The position numbers were made by a program, and so were the translations under genes. Below the pieces are notes generated by a model. The model ran no database searches. It was not told where the DNA came from and saw nothing but the letters and a program-made list of their open reading frames with translations. Shown here piece after piece: positions 51,923 through 59,463 of a stretch of DNA of 64,000 nucleotides (within the stretch, counting starts at the first letter, position 1; the number at the start of each line of letters is the position of its first letter). Source of the DNA: Streptomyces venezuelae (GTDB lineage Bacteria; Actinomycetota; Actinomycetes; Streptomycetales; Streptomycetaceae); contig NZ_CP029189.1 of the NCBI RefSeq assembly GCF_008642275.1, forward strand, positions 4,070,501 to 4,134,500. Direction: 5' to 3'.

Positions 51923-52157
51923 GGGGTCCCGTCTCCTCTGGGGAGGGATGAAGCGGCGGGAGTCTCAACACTCAGTAATGGAATGGTAATGGAGAGTAAA
52001 GGTGAGCGGTGAATAATACGGGCAAATGGCCTATGAATTAGCGCTCAGGGGTGATTAAGCATTTTGTCCGGCTTGTCATACCTTCTTCGAAGTCGACCCC
52101 GTGGGACGTTGCGGCGCGGAAGTCCTGCGATGGAACTGCGAGGGAGAGGTGGGGCGG
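51923..52157. promoter_or_regulatory. AT-rich divergent control region with 10-11 base repeats
   Basis: This 235-base region between the leftward fusion gene and the rightward lipoprotein gene is markedly AT-rich. TAATGGA occurs at 51976 and 51987, followed by related units (TAAAGGTGAG, GGTGAATAA), giving repeats about one helical turn apart, a layout typical of activator sites. No exact known box was matched. Confidence 0.5.
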
Positions 52158-53465
52158 ATGATCGCCGCCACGAAGAAGATCGCCGGCGGCCTGGTCGCCA
52201 CGGCGCTGGTCCTGGGAGCCGCCGGGTGCAGCACCTCGGAGCCCGCCAAGTCCCCGGCTCCCGGGGCGCCGAACGCGCTGAAGGGCGCCGCCGCCCCGGA
52301 GGCTCCGGGAAGCGTCAACCGCCCCATCGGTGACGGTTCGACCGCGTACACCGGCACCCAGCCGAACGTGCAGAAGCCGCAGAAGCTCAAGCCGGGCGAA
52401 AAGCCGCCGCAGTTCGTGGTGTTCTCGTGGGACGGGGCCGGCGAGGACAGCCAGAAGCTCTTCTCGCACTTCCGCGAGGTCGGCAAGAAGTACAACGCCC
52501 GCATGACGTACTTCCTCAGCGGCGTCTACATGCTCCCGGAGGAGAAACGTTCCCTCTATACGGCGCCCCAGCACGAGCCCGGCCGTTCCGACATCGGCTT
52601 CGGCGACCTCCAGGGCATCAAGGACACCGCCACCCAGGTCCGCTCGGCCTGGCTGGAGGGCAACGAGATCGGCACGCACTTCAACGGGCACTTCTGCGGC
52701 CCCGACGGCGGCGTCGGCACCTGGTCCGTGGAGGAGTGGAAGAGCGAGATCAACCAGGCCAAGTCCTTCGTCAAGAACTGGAAGACCAACTCCGGCCTGA
52801 AGGACCAGGCGGCGCTCCCGTTCAACTACGACAAGGAACTCATCGGCGCCCGCACGCCCTGCCTCGAAGGTCAGAAGAACTTCATGCTGGCGGCGAAGGA
52901 CATGGGCTTCCGCTACGACTCCAGCGGCATCAGCAAGCAGATCTGGCCCAAGAAGACGGACGGGCTCTGGGACATCCCGCTCCAGCTGGTACCCATGCCG
53001 GGGCGTGCCTTCGACACCCTGAGCATGGACTACAACTACATGGTCAACCAGTCCGGGACGACCTCGCAGGGCGACCCCTCCCAGCACGCGTACTGGGGTG
53101 ACCAGATGCGCGACGGCCTGCGGGAGGCCTTCGACCGCGTCTACCAGGGCAACCGTGCGCCGCTGATCATCGGCAACCACTTCGAGTCCTGGAACGGCGG
53201 CACCTACATGCGTGCCGTCGAGGAGTCCATCAAGACCATGTGCACGCAGAAGGAGGTCCGCTGCGTCCCGTTCCGGGAGCTGGCGGACTGGCTCGACGCA
53301 CAGGACCCCAAGGCCCTGGAGTGGATGCGCACCCTCGACGTCGGCGAGGCGCCGAAGGAGGGCTGGGCGAAGTTCCTGACCGCGGGGCCGCCGGCGGCGC
53401 CGGCCGCCCCCGCAGGCGTCAAGCCGGCTGCGGAGCCGGCCGGGGGGAGTGCGGACGAGGGCTGA
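52158..53465 (+). CDS. Polysaccharide-deacetylase-like lipoprotein
   Basis: A 435-residue secreted lipoprotein. The signal peptide KKIAGGLVATALVLGAAGC ends in a lipobox cysteine. After a Pro/Ala linker, a deacetylase-like (NodB/PgdA fold) domain begins QFVVFSWDGAGEDSQKLFSH, with MTYFLSGVYML and EIGTHFNGHFCG (His pair position) and late LIIGNHFESWNGGTYM. The metal motif is atypical, so catalysis is unproven. ATG 52158 has a GAGAGGTGGGG site. Its 3' end overlaps the convergent ATPase gene by 47 bases. Confidence 0.87.
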   Translation: MIAATKKIAGGLVATALVLGAAGCSTSEPAKSPAPGAPNALKGAAAPEAPGSVNRPIGDGSTAYTGTQPNVQKPQKLKPGEKPPQFVVFSWDGAGEDSQKLFSHFREVGKKYNARMTYFLSGVYMLPEEKRSLYTAPQHEPGRSDIGFGDLQGIKDTATQVRSAWLEGNEIGTHFNGHFCGPDGGVGTWSVEEWKSEINQAKSFVKNWKTNSGLKDQAALPFNYDKELIGARTPCLEGQKNFMLAAKDMGFRYDSSGISKQIWPKKTDGLWDIPLQLVPMPGRAFDTLSMDYNYMVNQSGTTSQGDPSQHAYWGDQMRDGLREAFDRVYQGNRAPLIIGNHFESWNGGTYMRAVEESIKTMCTQKEVRCVPFRELADWLDAQDPKALEWMRTLDVGEAPKEGWAKFLTAGPPAAPAAPAGVKPAAEPAGGSADEG

Positions 53466-54441
53466 CGAGCGCCTCGGCCCCTTCGCGCAGGACGAAGCCG
53501 GGGTCGACCTGGTCCGCCAGGTCGACCCCGGTCTTGGCGTTGCCCCAGCTCTCCGCGTTCTTGAGGTGGAAGCTCACCATCTGCTCCGTGTACCGGGCCC
53601 AGTCGCGGTGTGCGTAGGAGTCGTCGGCGGCGTCCTGGAGCTCCTGCAGGGCGAACCGGTTGGAGGCCTCCAGCAGCTCGAAGGGGGCCGGCCGGCCCTT
53701 CTCCATCGCCCGCACCCAGTCGGAGTGCCCGACGGTGACCAGCAGGTCCTCGCCCACCTCGTCCTGGAGGAACTCGATGTCCTCGGGGCCCTGCACCTTG
53801 TTGCCGATGACCTTCAGCGCGACCCCGAAGTCCCGTGCGTACTCCTTGTACTGGCGGTAGACGGAGACGCCCTTGCGGGTCGGTTCGGCGACCAGGAAGG
53901 TCACGTCGAAGCGGGTGAACATGCCGGAGGCGAAGGAGTCCGAGCCGGCTGTCATATCGACGACCACGTACTCGTCGGGGCCGTCGACCAGGTGGTTGAG
54001 GCAGAGCTCGACCGCTCCGACCTTGGAGTGGTAGCAGGCCACGCCCAGGTCGGCCTCGGTGAACGGGCCGGTGGCCATGAGCCGTACGGGCTCCCCGTCG
54101 AGCAGGAGCGTGCGTGCGCAGGCCTCGTAGACCGGGTTGTCCTCGGTGACGCGCAGCAGACGCGAGCCCCGGCCGGGCGGAGTGGTCTTGATCATCGTGT
54201 CGGCGGAGGCGATGCGCGGATTGGAGCCGCGCAGGTACTCCTTGATCAGGGGCAGGTGCGCGCCGAGGGCGGGCAGCCCGGCGGCCTCTTCCTCGGTGAG
54301 CCCGAGCGCGGCGCCCAGGTGCTGGTTGATGTCGGCGTCCACCGCGACGACAGGGGCCTCATTGGCGGCGAGGTGGCGGATGAAGAGGGAGGACAGGGTC
54401 GTCTTGCCGCTGCCGCCCTTTCCTACGAAAGCGATCTTCAT
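53419..54441 (-). CDS. CooC/MinD-like P-loop ATPase
   Basis: A 340-residue ATPase starting MKIAFVGKGGSGKTTLSSLF, with the deviant Walker A (GKGGSGKTT) of SIMIBI proteins. Other motifs are VVAVDADINQHLGAALGL, YVVVDMTAGSDSFASGMFTR and KVIGNKVQGPEDIEFL. It resembles CooC nickel-insertion ATPases, but no nickel enzyme is nearby. A GTG six bases upstream (54447) is an alternative start. It overlaps the lipoprotein gene tail to tail and is divergent from the Fic-like gene. Confidence 0.88.
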   Translation of the reverse strand: MKIAFVGKGGSGKTTLSSLFIRHLAANEAPVVAVDADINQHLGAALGLTEEEAAGLPALGAHLPLIKEYLRGSNPRIASADTMIKTTPPGRGSRLLRVTEDNPVYEACARTLLLDGEPVRLMATGPFTEADLGVACYHSKVGAVELCLNHLVDGPDEYVVVDMTAGSDSFASGMFTRFDVTFLVAEPTRKGVSVYRQYKEYARDFGVALKVIGNKVQGPEDIEFLQDEVGEDLLVTVGHSDWVRAMEKGRPAPFELLEASNRFALQELQDAADDSYAHRDWARYTEQMVSFHLKNAESWGNAKTGVDLADQVDPGFVLREGAEALVSPRPHSPRPAPQPA

Positions 54442-54550
54442 GTTCACAAAGCGTAGCGGGTCGATAGCGCTGTGTTGTCAAGGTGAGTGAAGAAGACCAC
54501 TCCAAGGAGGGGTCGGTGCTATGGGTGCGCAGTGCGTAGGCTCCCTACTT

Positions 54551-55372
54551 ATGAGTAGCGCTTCTGACCCGCTGGCCCCCGTGGCCGGGCTGCCTGGTGT
54601 CGCCGAGTCCGTGGATTCCGTACGCAAGGCCGTGGACCGCGTCTACGGGCACCGGGTGATGCGCCGCCGCAGCGGTGAGATCACCTCGGAGGCCGCCCTG
54701 CGCGGCGCCCGCGGGAGTGCGGCGCTGTCCGGTGCGGACTGGGCGCTGGAAGAGGTGCGCCGCCGCACCGACTTCGGGTCGGAGCCCGAAGCGCTGACGG
54801 TGGGTGCGGCGCTGCGGCTCACGGCGGAGGCAGGCCAGCTGCTGAGTATCTGGCGGCAGTCGCCGCTGCGGGTGCTGGCGCGGTTGCATCTGGTGGCGTG
54901 CGGGTCGACGGCGGACGGTGACGTGGTGGGCCGCCCCCGGCTGGCCGGCGAGCCGGTGACCGAGCCCCTGGTCGAGCTCCCGCTGCCGAGTGCCGAGGAG
55001 GTGGCAGGCCGGCTCGACGGGCTTTCCCGTCTGATCATCGCGGGCGGCTCGGCCCCGGCTCTGATCACGGCCGCGGTGGTGCACGGCGAACTGCTGGCGC
55101 TGCGTCCGTTCGCCTCGTGCAACGGGCTGGTCGCACGGGCGGCCGAGCGGATCGTCCTGATCAACAGCGGGCTGGATCCGAAGGCCATCTGCCCGGCGGA
55201 GGTCGGCCACGCCGAGCAGGGGAGCGACGCCTACCTGGCCGCTTTCGAGGGCTACGTCTCCGGGACGGCGGAGGGCATGTCCGCCTGGATCGCGCACTGC
55301 GGCCGGGCGGTCGAGCTCGGCGTCCGCGAGTCGACGGCGGTCTGCGAGGCCCTGCAGCGCGGCGCGGCCTGA
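54551..55372 (+). CDS. Fic/DOC-like protein with degenerate motif
   Basis: A 273-residue soluble, mainly helical protein starting MSSASDPLAPVAGLPGVAES. The region VVHGELLALRPFASCNGLVARAAER lines up with the Fic signature HPFxxGNGRxxR, but the histidine is Arg, the first glycine is Cys and the arginine after GN is Leu; AMP-transfer activity is therefore doubtful. An oxidoreductase annotation is also seen for homologues. It faces the ATPase gene across 109 bases. A hairpin at 55457-55488 may end it. Confidence 0.75.
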   Translation: MSSASDPLAPVAGLPGVAESVDSVRKAVDRVYGHRVMRRRSGEITSEAALRGARGSAALSGADWALEEVRRRTDFGSEPEALTVGAALRLTAEAGQLLSIWRQSPLRVLARLHLVACGSTADGDVVGRPRLAGEPVTEPLVELPLPSAEEVAGRLDGLSRLIIAGGSAPALITAAVVHGELLALRPFASCNGLVARAAERIVLINSGLDPKAICPAEVGHAEQGSDAYLAAFEGYVSGTAEGMSAWIAHCGRAVELGVRESTAVCEALQRGAA

Positions 55373-55456
55373 GCCGGTCGTTCCGCCCGCCCGTCAGGCC
55401 GTGTGACCGGGGCTTCCGCGCCCGGACCTGGGGGCTTTCGGGCCCGGACATGGGTT

Positions 55457-55488
55457 GCGGCGACACCGTCTTGCTTTGGTGTCGCCGC
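55457..55488. terminator. Hairpin after the Fic-like gene
   Basis: A perfect 11-base stem GCGGCGACACC/GGTGTCGCCGC with a 10-base loop, 84 bases after the rightward gene's stop. It also starts six bases beyond the stop of the leftward 72-residue ORF at 55495-55713, so it could terminate either. Confidence 0.7.
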
Positions 55489-55494
55489 TGGCAT

Positions 55495-55713
55495 TCACGC
55501 CCAGTTACCAAGCGTCCTCGATAGTTGCCCATCAGGTCGGGGTCTTTGCCCGTCACCTGGTGCGGCTGGCCCGTAATCGACGGGTCGACGTCGCGTGGGT
55601 GCTCGGCGCTCATGCTTCGGTCCGTGGGCCTTACTGCGTTTTAAAGATGATCCTCTCGGATGTTCTTTGGTCTCGCGGGCCGTTGCTTTATTTGTACTCC
55701 GCTTCGGAGCCAT
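55495..55713 (-). CDS. Possible small basic protein in an AT-richer gap
   Basis: A 72-codon ORF starting MAPKRSTNKATARETKEHPR. The first 30 codons have low GC3, unlike neighbours, and include a rare TTA leucine codon. GAGG lies near the ATG and a perfect hairpin follows the stop. It is Lys/Arg-rich with no known family. It may be a foreign small gene or just non-coding DNA. The rest of 55373-55795 shows no other convincing gene; a shorter inverted repeat CTCCG-AAG-CGGAG overlaps the start. Confidence 0.25.
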   Translation of the reverse strand: MAPKRSTNKATARETKEHPRGSSLKRSKAHGPKHERRAPTRRRPVDYGPAAPGDGQRPRPDGQLSRTLGNWA

Positions 55714-55795
55714 GCGAAACCCCTCGCTCCACTTTTTACTTTCCGGGGCGACGAGGGGCGAACCGGACAGGCCTTATCCGCGCAGGTCAGGACAT

Positions 55796-56647
55796 TCAGA
55801 CAGAACGAGCCGCGGCCAGCGCATGGGCGCGGCGCCGGCTCGCGTACCAGACCAGCCCGGCCGTGGCGGCTGCCGCCCCCACGGCCGCCGCGGCGACGAG
55901 GGCGGGCCGGGCGGGCATGGACAGCCCGGGGAGACGCTGCTTCAGCCGCACGGGCCGGTTGAAGACCAGGACCGGCCATTCGCGTGCCACGGCTTCCCGC
56001 CGCAGTGCCCGGTCGGGGTTGACGGCATGCGGGTGTCCGACCGCTTCGAGCATCGGGACGTCGGTGGCCGAGTCGCTGTAGGCGTAGCAGCGGGAGAGGT
56101 CGTACCCCTCGGACTCGGCGAGCTCGCGCACCGCCTCCGCCTTGGTGGGTCCGTAGGCGTAGTACTCGATCTCGCCGGTGAAGCAGCCGTCCTCACCCAC
56201 GACCATGCGGGTGGCGACGACCCGGTCCGCGCCGAGCATCTCGCCGATGGGTTCGACGACTTCCGCGCCGGAGGTGGACACGATCACCACGTCGCGGCCC
56301 GCGGTGTGGTGGGCCTCGATCAGGGACGCGGCCTCGTCGTAGATGATCGGGTCGATGAGGTCGTGCAGGGTCTCGGCGACGATCTCCCGCACCTGCTGCA
56401 CGTTCCATCCCTTGCAGAGGGCGGACAGGTACTCCCGCATTCGTTCCATCTGGTCGTGGTCGGCGCCGCCGGCCAGGAAGATGAACTGCGTGTACGCGGT
56501 GCGCAACACGGCTCGCCGGTTGATCAGGCCGCCTTGGTAGAAGGACTTGCTGAACGTCAAGGTGCTCGACTTCGCAATGACCGTCTTGTCCAGGTCGAAG
56601 AAGGCTGCGGTGCGAGGCGAGGAGTGCGGCAAGGGCTGATTTTCCAC
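55796..56647 (-). CDS. HAD-IB family hydrolase (phosphoserine phosphatase-like)
   Basis: A 283-residue HAD phosphatase. Motif I is AAFFDLDKTVIAKSS (nucleophile Asp in DLDKT), motif II VIVSTSGAEV, and motif III/IV AYSDSATDVPMLEAVG, with a conserved Lys in YGPTKAEAV. A hydrophobic segment near the C-terminus (AAAAVGAAAATAGLVWY) anchors it to the membrane. The mycobacterial counterpart adjoins the 6C RNA and ssd as here. The start is GTG 56647 (VENQPLPH); ATG 56671 is an alternative. Confidence 0.9.
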   Translation of the reverse strand: MENQPLPHSSPRTAAFFDLDKTVIAKSSTLTFSKSFYQGGLINRRAVLRTAYTQFIFLAGGADHDQMERMREYLSALCKGWNVQQVREIVAETLHDLIDPIIYDEAASLIEAHHTAGRDVVIVSTSGAEVVEPIGEMLGADRVVATRMVVGEDGCFTGEIEYYAYGPTKAEAVRELAESEGYDLSRCYAYSDSATDVPMLEAVGHPHAVNPDRALRREAVAREWPVLVFNRPVRLKQRLPGLSMPARPALVAAAAVGAAAATAGLVWYASRRRAHALAAARSV

Positions 56648-56742
56648 GCCCCGAGCATATGCGCCCACCATTCGGCGTAAGGTGTGGCGCGTGGGTTTGC
56701 CTGAGAAGGCTCTCGGGTACACCATGGAAGTCACGGATCGTT

Positions 56743-56832
56743 CGCGACCGTGCTAACCCGGTCTGGCTCCTCCCCCCCCCGAGTCGGACCGTGGGGACGA
56801 CCCCCGCTCTCCCCCCCGGCGGGGGTCGTCGC
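56743..56832 (+). ncRNA. 6C small RNA
   Basis: Two hairpins with long C-runs in their loops, the defining feature of the actinobacterial 6C RNA. Hairpin 1: CGGTCTGGCTC pairs with GAGTCGGACCG (one G-U pair, one U-G), with a loop containing nine or ten C. Hairpin 2: a perfect 12-base stem 56796-56807 with 56819-56830, with a loop containing at least six C. The location between a HAD phosphatase and ssd is that of the mycobacterial B11/6C. Ends are approximate; a possible promoter (TTGCCT at 56697, CACCAT at 56720) fits. It probably acts by C-rich loops pairing with G-rich mRNA sites. Confidence 0.87.
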
Positions 56833-56996
56833 ATGTCCGGACGCGGTTCGCGTCCCTGCCTTCGGCCCCAAGTGACCATCCTCCGGCCCCTCCTCTTGTG
56901 CGGGGCCGTCGCGGCGAAGGCCCTCACCACATCAGACTCGTGACGGTGCGTAGCGGTTCCGCCGCGCTCCGGAACTCACCTGAGAGGGTGACGGGG

Positions 56997-57034
56997 TTAT
57001 TCACAACCGATGGGTTGTCCACAGTTATCCGACA
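56997..57034. promoter_or_regulatory. DnaA-box cluster upstream of ssd
   Basis: TTATTCACA (56997-57005) matches the general DnaA box TTATNCACA, TTGTCCACA (57015-57023) matches the Streptomyces oriC box, and TTATCCGACA (57025-57034) is a near match. All are on the plus strand, the first two 18 bases apart, 90-130 bases upstream of the ssd start. They may let DnaA influence the operon. No dnaA/dnaN genes are present, so this is not oriC. Confidence 0.6.
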
Positions 57035-57124
57035 AGATCCACTTCTTTTTCCTGATCGCTGCACGGTGATTCCAGCCGCGAAGTCCGTGGCGGAAGCATT
57101 TGCAGCGAGAAGGGGGCGGAGATC

Positions 57125-58318
57125 GTGGCTCGATCGAAGTCGTGTGAAACGCCGGAGTCCGTGGTCGGCGGAAGGGGGACGGGGGTCGGGGCGGGCCCGG
57201 GACCCGGATCCGTGGCCGGATCCGCACCCGGGGGCGGGCGGCCGCTCATCATCACCGAGGACCCGCTGCTGCTCGACGATCTGCTGCGGCTGTGTGCCGC
57301 GGCGGGCGCCGAGCCGCACGTGCACCACGCGGTTCCCGGGCACGGCGGGGCGGGCGGGGAGACAGGGGGCGCGGGATGGGAATCCGCACCGCTCGTGCTG
57401 GTCGGCGACGACGCCGCCCGGCGGGTGCGCGGGGCGCCGCGCAGGGCGGGCGTGTTCCTCGTCGGCCGGGACCTGGACGACCCCCATGTGTGGCAACGGG
57501 CGGTGGAGATCGGCGCCGAGGAGGTGCTGCGGCTGCCCGACGCCGAGAACCGGCTCGTCGACCGCATCGCCGACGTCGTGGAGGGGGCCGGGCGGCCCGC
57601 CCTCGCCGTGGGGGTGATCGGCGGCAGCGGCGGCGCCGGAGCCTCCACCCTCGCCTGCGCGCTCGCCCTGCGGGCCGCTCGCGCCGGGGAGCGGACCATC
57701 CTCATCGACGGCGACCCGCTCGGCGGCGGCATGGACGTCCTGCTGGGGGGTGAGAGCGCCGAAGGGCTGCGCTGGCCGGACTTCGCGGCCTCGCGCGGCC
57801 GGGTCGGCGCCGGAGCGCTGGAGGAGTCCCTGCCCGAGCTGCACGACCTCCGCGTGCTCAGCTGGGACCGCGGGGACCGGGTGGTGGTGCCGCCCTCCGC
57901 CGTCCGGTCCGTGGTGGCCGCCGCGCGCCGACGGGGCGGCGTGGTGGTGGTCGACCTCCCACGGCGCGTCGACGAGCCCGTGGCCGAGGTGCTGGCCCAG
58001 CTCGACCTGGTGCTGATGGTGGTGCCGGGCGAGTTGCGGTCGGTGGCCGCCGCCGGCCGGGTGGCGGCGGGAGTGCGGATGGTGGCCCGGGACGTGCGCG
58101 TCGTCGTACGGGGGCGCTGCCCGGGCGGCCTCGATCCGGAGTCCGTGGCAGACCTGTTGGGGGCACCGCTGGCCGGGGAGGTGCCGGTCGAGGTGGGACT
58201 GCCGGGGCGGGTCGCCGAGGGGGAACCGCCGGGGATCCAGGGAAAGAGTGCGCTGGCCCGCTTCTGCGACGGCTTCTGGCAGCGCGCCCTCGGCTCCGCC
58301 CAGGGGGTGCCGGCATGA
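57125..58318 (+). CDS. ssd: Septum-site-determining protein Ssd / CpaE-like ATPase
   Basis: A 397-residue MinD/ParA-superfamily protein. The N-terminal receiver-like region (PLIITEDPLLLDDLLRLCAA) lacks a clear phospho-acceptor. The ATPase domain begins VGVIGGSGGAGASTLACALA, a P-loop with GGAGAST in place of GKGGVGKT, then TILIDGDPLGGGMDVLLGGE and VVVVDLPRRVDEPVAEVLAQ. In mycobacteria Ssd affects septation and dormancy; CpaE/TadZ homologues position Flp pilus machines. GTG 57125 has a GGAG site. It heads a tightly overlapping tad operon. Confidence 0.9.
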   Translation: MARSKSCETPESVVGGRGTGVGAGPGPGSVAGSAPGGGRPLIITEDPLLLDDLLRLCAAAGAEPHVHHAVPGHGGAGGETGGAGWESAPLVLVGDDAARRVRGAPRRAGVFLVGRDLDDPHVWQRAVEIGAEEVLRLPDAENRLVDRIADVVEGAGRPALAVGVIGGSGGAGASTLACALALRAARAGERTILIDGDPLGGGMDVLLGGESAEGLRWPDFAASRGRVGAGALEESLPELHDLRVLSWDRGDRVVVPPSAVRSVVAAARRRGGVVVVDLPRRVDEPVAEVLAQLDLVLMVVPGELRSVAAAGRVAAGVRMVARDVRVVVRGRCPGGLDPESVADLLGAPLAGEVPVEVGLPGRVAEGEPPGIQGKSALARFCDGFWQRALGSAQGVPA

Positions 58319-59463
58319 GCGCGGTGCTCCTGGACGCGGTGCGCCGCAGGCTCGCCGAGAGCGGGGCGGAGCCGACCCCGGCGCGGGTGGCGGCGGCCCT
58401 GCGGGCGCAGGGCAGACTGCTCGGAGATGCCGAAGTGCTCGGTGTGGCGGCCGAGTTACGGTCCGAGCTCGTCGGCGCTGGCCCGCTGGAGGCGCTGCTC
58501 GCCGATCCGGGCGTCACCGATGTGCTGGTGGCCGCCCCCGACCGGGTGTGGGTGGACCGCGGCGGCGGGCTGGAGCTGACCGCGGTCACCTTCGCCGACG
58601 CCGAGGCCGTGCGCAGGCTCGCCCAGCGGCTGGCCGCCGTCGCGGGGCGGCGCCTGGACGACGCCCGGCCCTGGGTGGACGCCCGGATGCCCGACGGCAC
58701 CCGGCTGCATGCCGTGCTGCCCCCGGTCTCGGTCGGCTCCGCCTGCCTCTCGCTGCGGGTGGTGCGGCCGCGGGCGTTCACGCTGGAGGAGCTCGTCGCC
58801 GCGGGGACACTGCCGCCGGGTGGGCACCGACTGCTCAGGGACATGGTCGAGGCCCGGCTGTCGTTCCTCGTCTCCGGCGGCACCGGAACGGGCAAGACAA
58901 CCTTGCTCAGTGCCCTGTTGGGGCTGGTCGGCCCCGGTGAGCGGATCGTACTGGCAGAGGACTCGGCCGAGCTGCGCCCCGACCATCCGCACGTGGTGCG
59001 GCTGGAGACCCGGCCGGCCAATCAGGAGGGGGCGGGTCTGGTCACCCTGGCGGACCTGGTCCGCCAGGCGCTGCGGATGCGGCCCGACCGGCTGGTGGTG
59101 GGCGAGGTGCGGGGCGCCGAGGTGGCGGACCTGCTCGCCGCCCTGAACACCGGGCACGAGGGTGGCTGCGGAACGGTCCACGCCAATGCCGCGGCCCATG
59201 TCCCCGCCCGGCTGGAGGCGCTCGGCACGGCCGCGGGGCTCGACCGGGCTGCCCTGCACAGCCAGTTGGCCGCGGCGCTGACCCTGGTGCTCCACCTGGT
59301 CCGGGACCGGGAGGGGCGGCGCCGACTGGCCGAGGTGCACGTGCTGGAGCGGGACGCCGCCGGACTGGTGGTCACCGTACCGGCGCTGCGCTGGGACGCC
59401 CGGGGCTTCGTACGGGAGCGAGGCTGGGAACGGCTTCGCCCGCTGCTGCGGGGCGTCCGGTGA
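58315..59463 (+). CDS. tadA: TadA/CpaF-type secretion ATPase
   Basis: A 382-residue hexameric type II/IV secretion ATPase that would power pilus assembly. Motifs are LADPGVTDVLVAAPDRVWVD, Walker A SGGTGTGKTTLLSAL near residue 190, the Asp box LAEDSAELRPDHPHVVRLET, Walker B-like RPDRLVVGEVRGAEVADLL and the His box GHEGGCGTVHANAA. The ATG overlaps ssd by four bases. It is the motor partner of the following TadB and TadC membrane proteins. Confidence 0.95.
   Translation: MSAVLLDAVRRRLAESGAEPTPARVAAALRAQGRLLGDAEVLGVAAELRSELVGAGPLEALLADPGVTDVLVAAPDRVWVDRGGGLELTAVTFADAEAVRRLAQRLAAVAGRRLDDARPWVDARMPDGTRLHAVLPPVSVGSACLSLRVVRPRAFTLEELVAAGTLPPGGHRLLRDMVEARLSFLVSGGTGTGKTTLLSALLGLVGPGERIVLAEDSAELRPDHPHVVRLETRPANQEGAGLVTLADLVRQALRMRPDRLVVGEVRGAEVADLLAALNTGHEGGCGTVHANAAAHVPARLEALGTAAGLDRAALHSQLAAALTLVLHLVRDREGRRRLAEVHVLERDAAGLVVTVPALRWDARGFVRERGWERLRPLLRGVR

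Noticed and set aside
55161..55613. Leftward 150-codon ORF starting MSAEHPRDVDPS
   Set aside because: Most of it is antisense to the Fic-like gene and it runs through the hairpin; Arg/Pro-rich shadow composition.
56691..56756. A 21-codon leader peptide (GLPEKALGYTMEV...) before a hairpin, suggesting attenuation
   Set aside because: The hairpin belongs to the 6C RNA, codon bias is weak, and the stretch coincides with the probable 6C promoter and start.
56997..57034. Chromosome replication origin
   Set aside because: Only two or three boxes and no dnaA, dnaN or gyrase genes.
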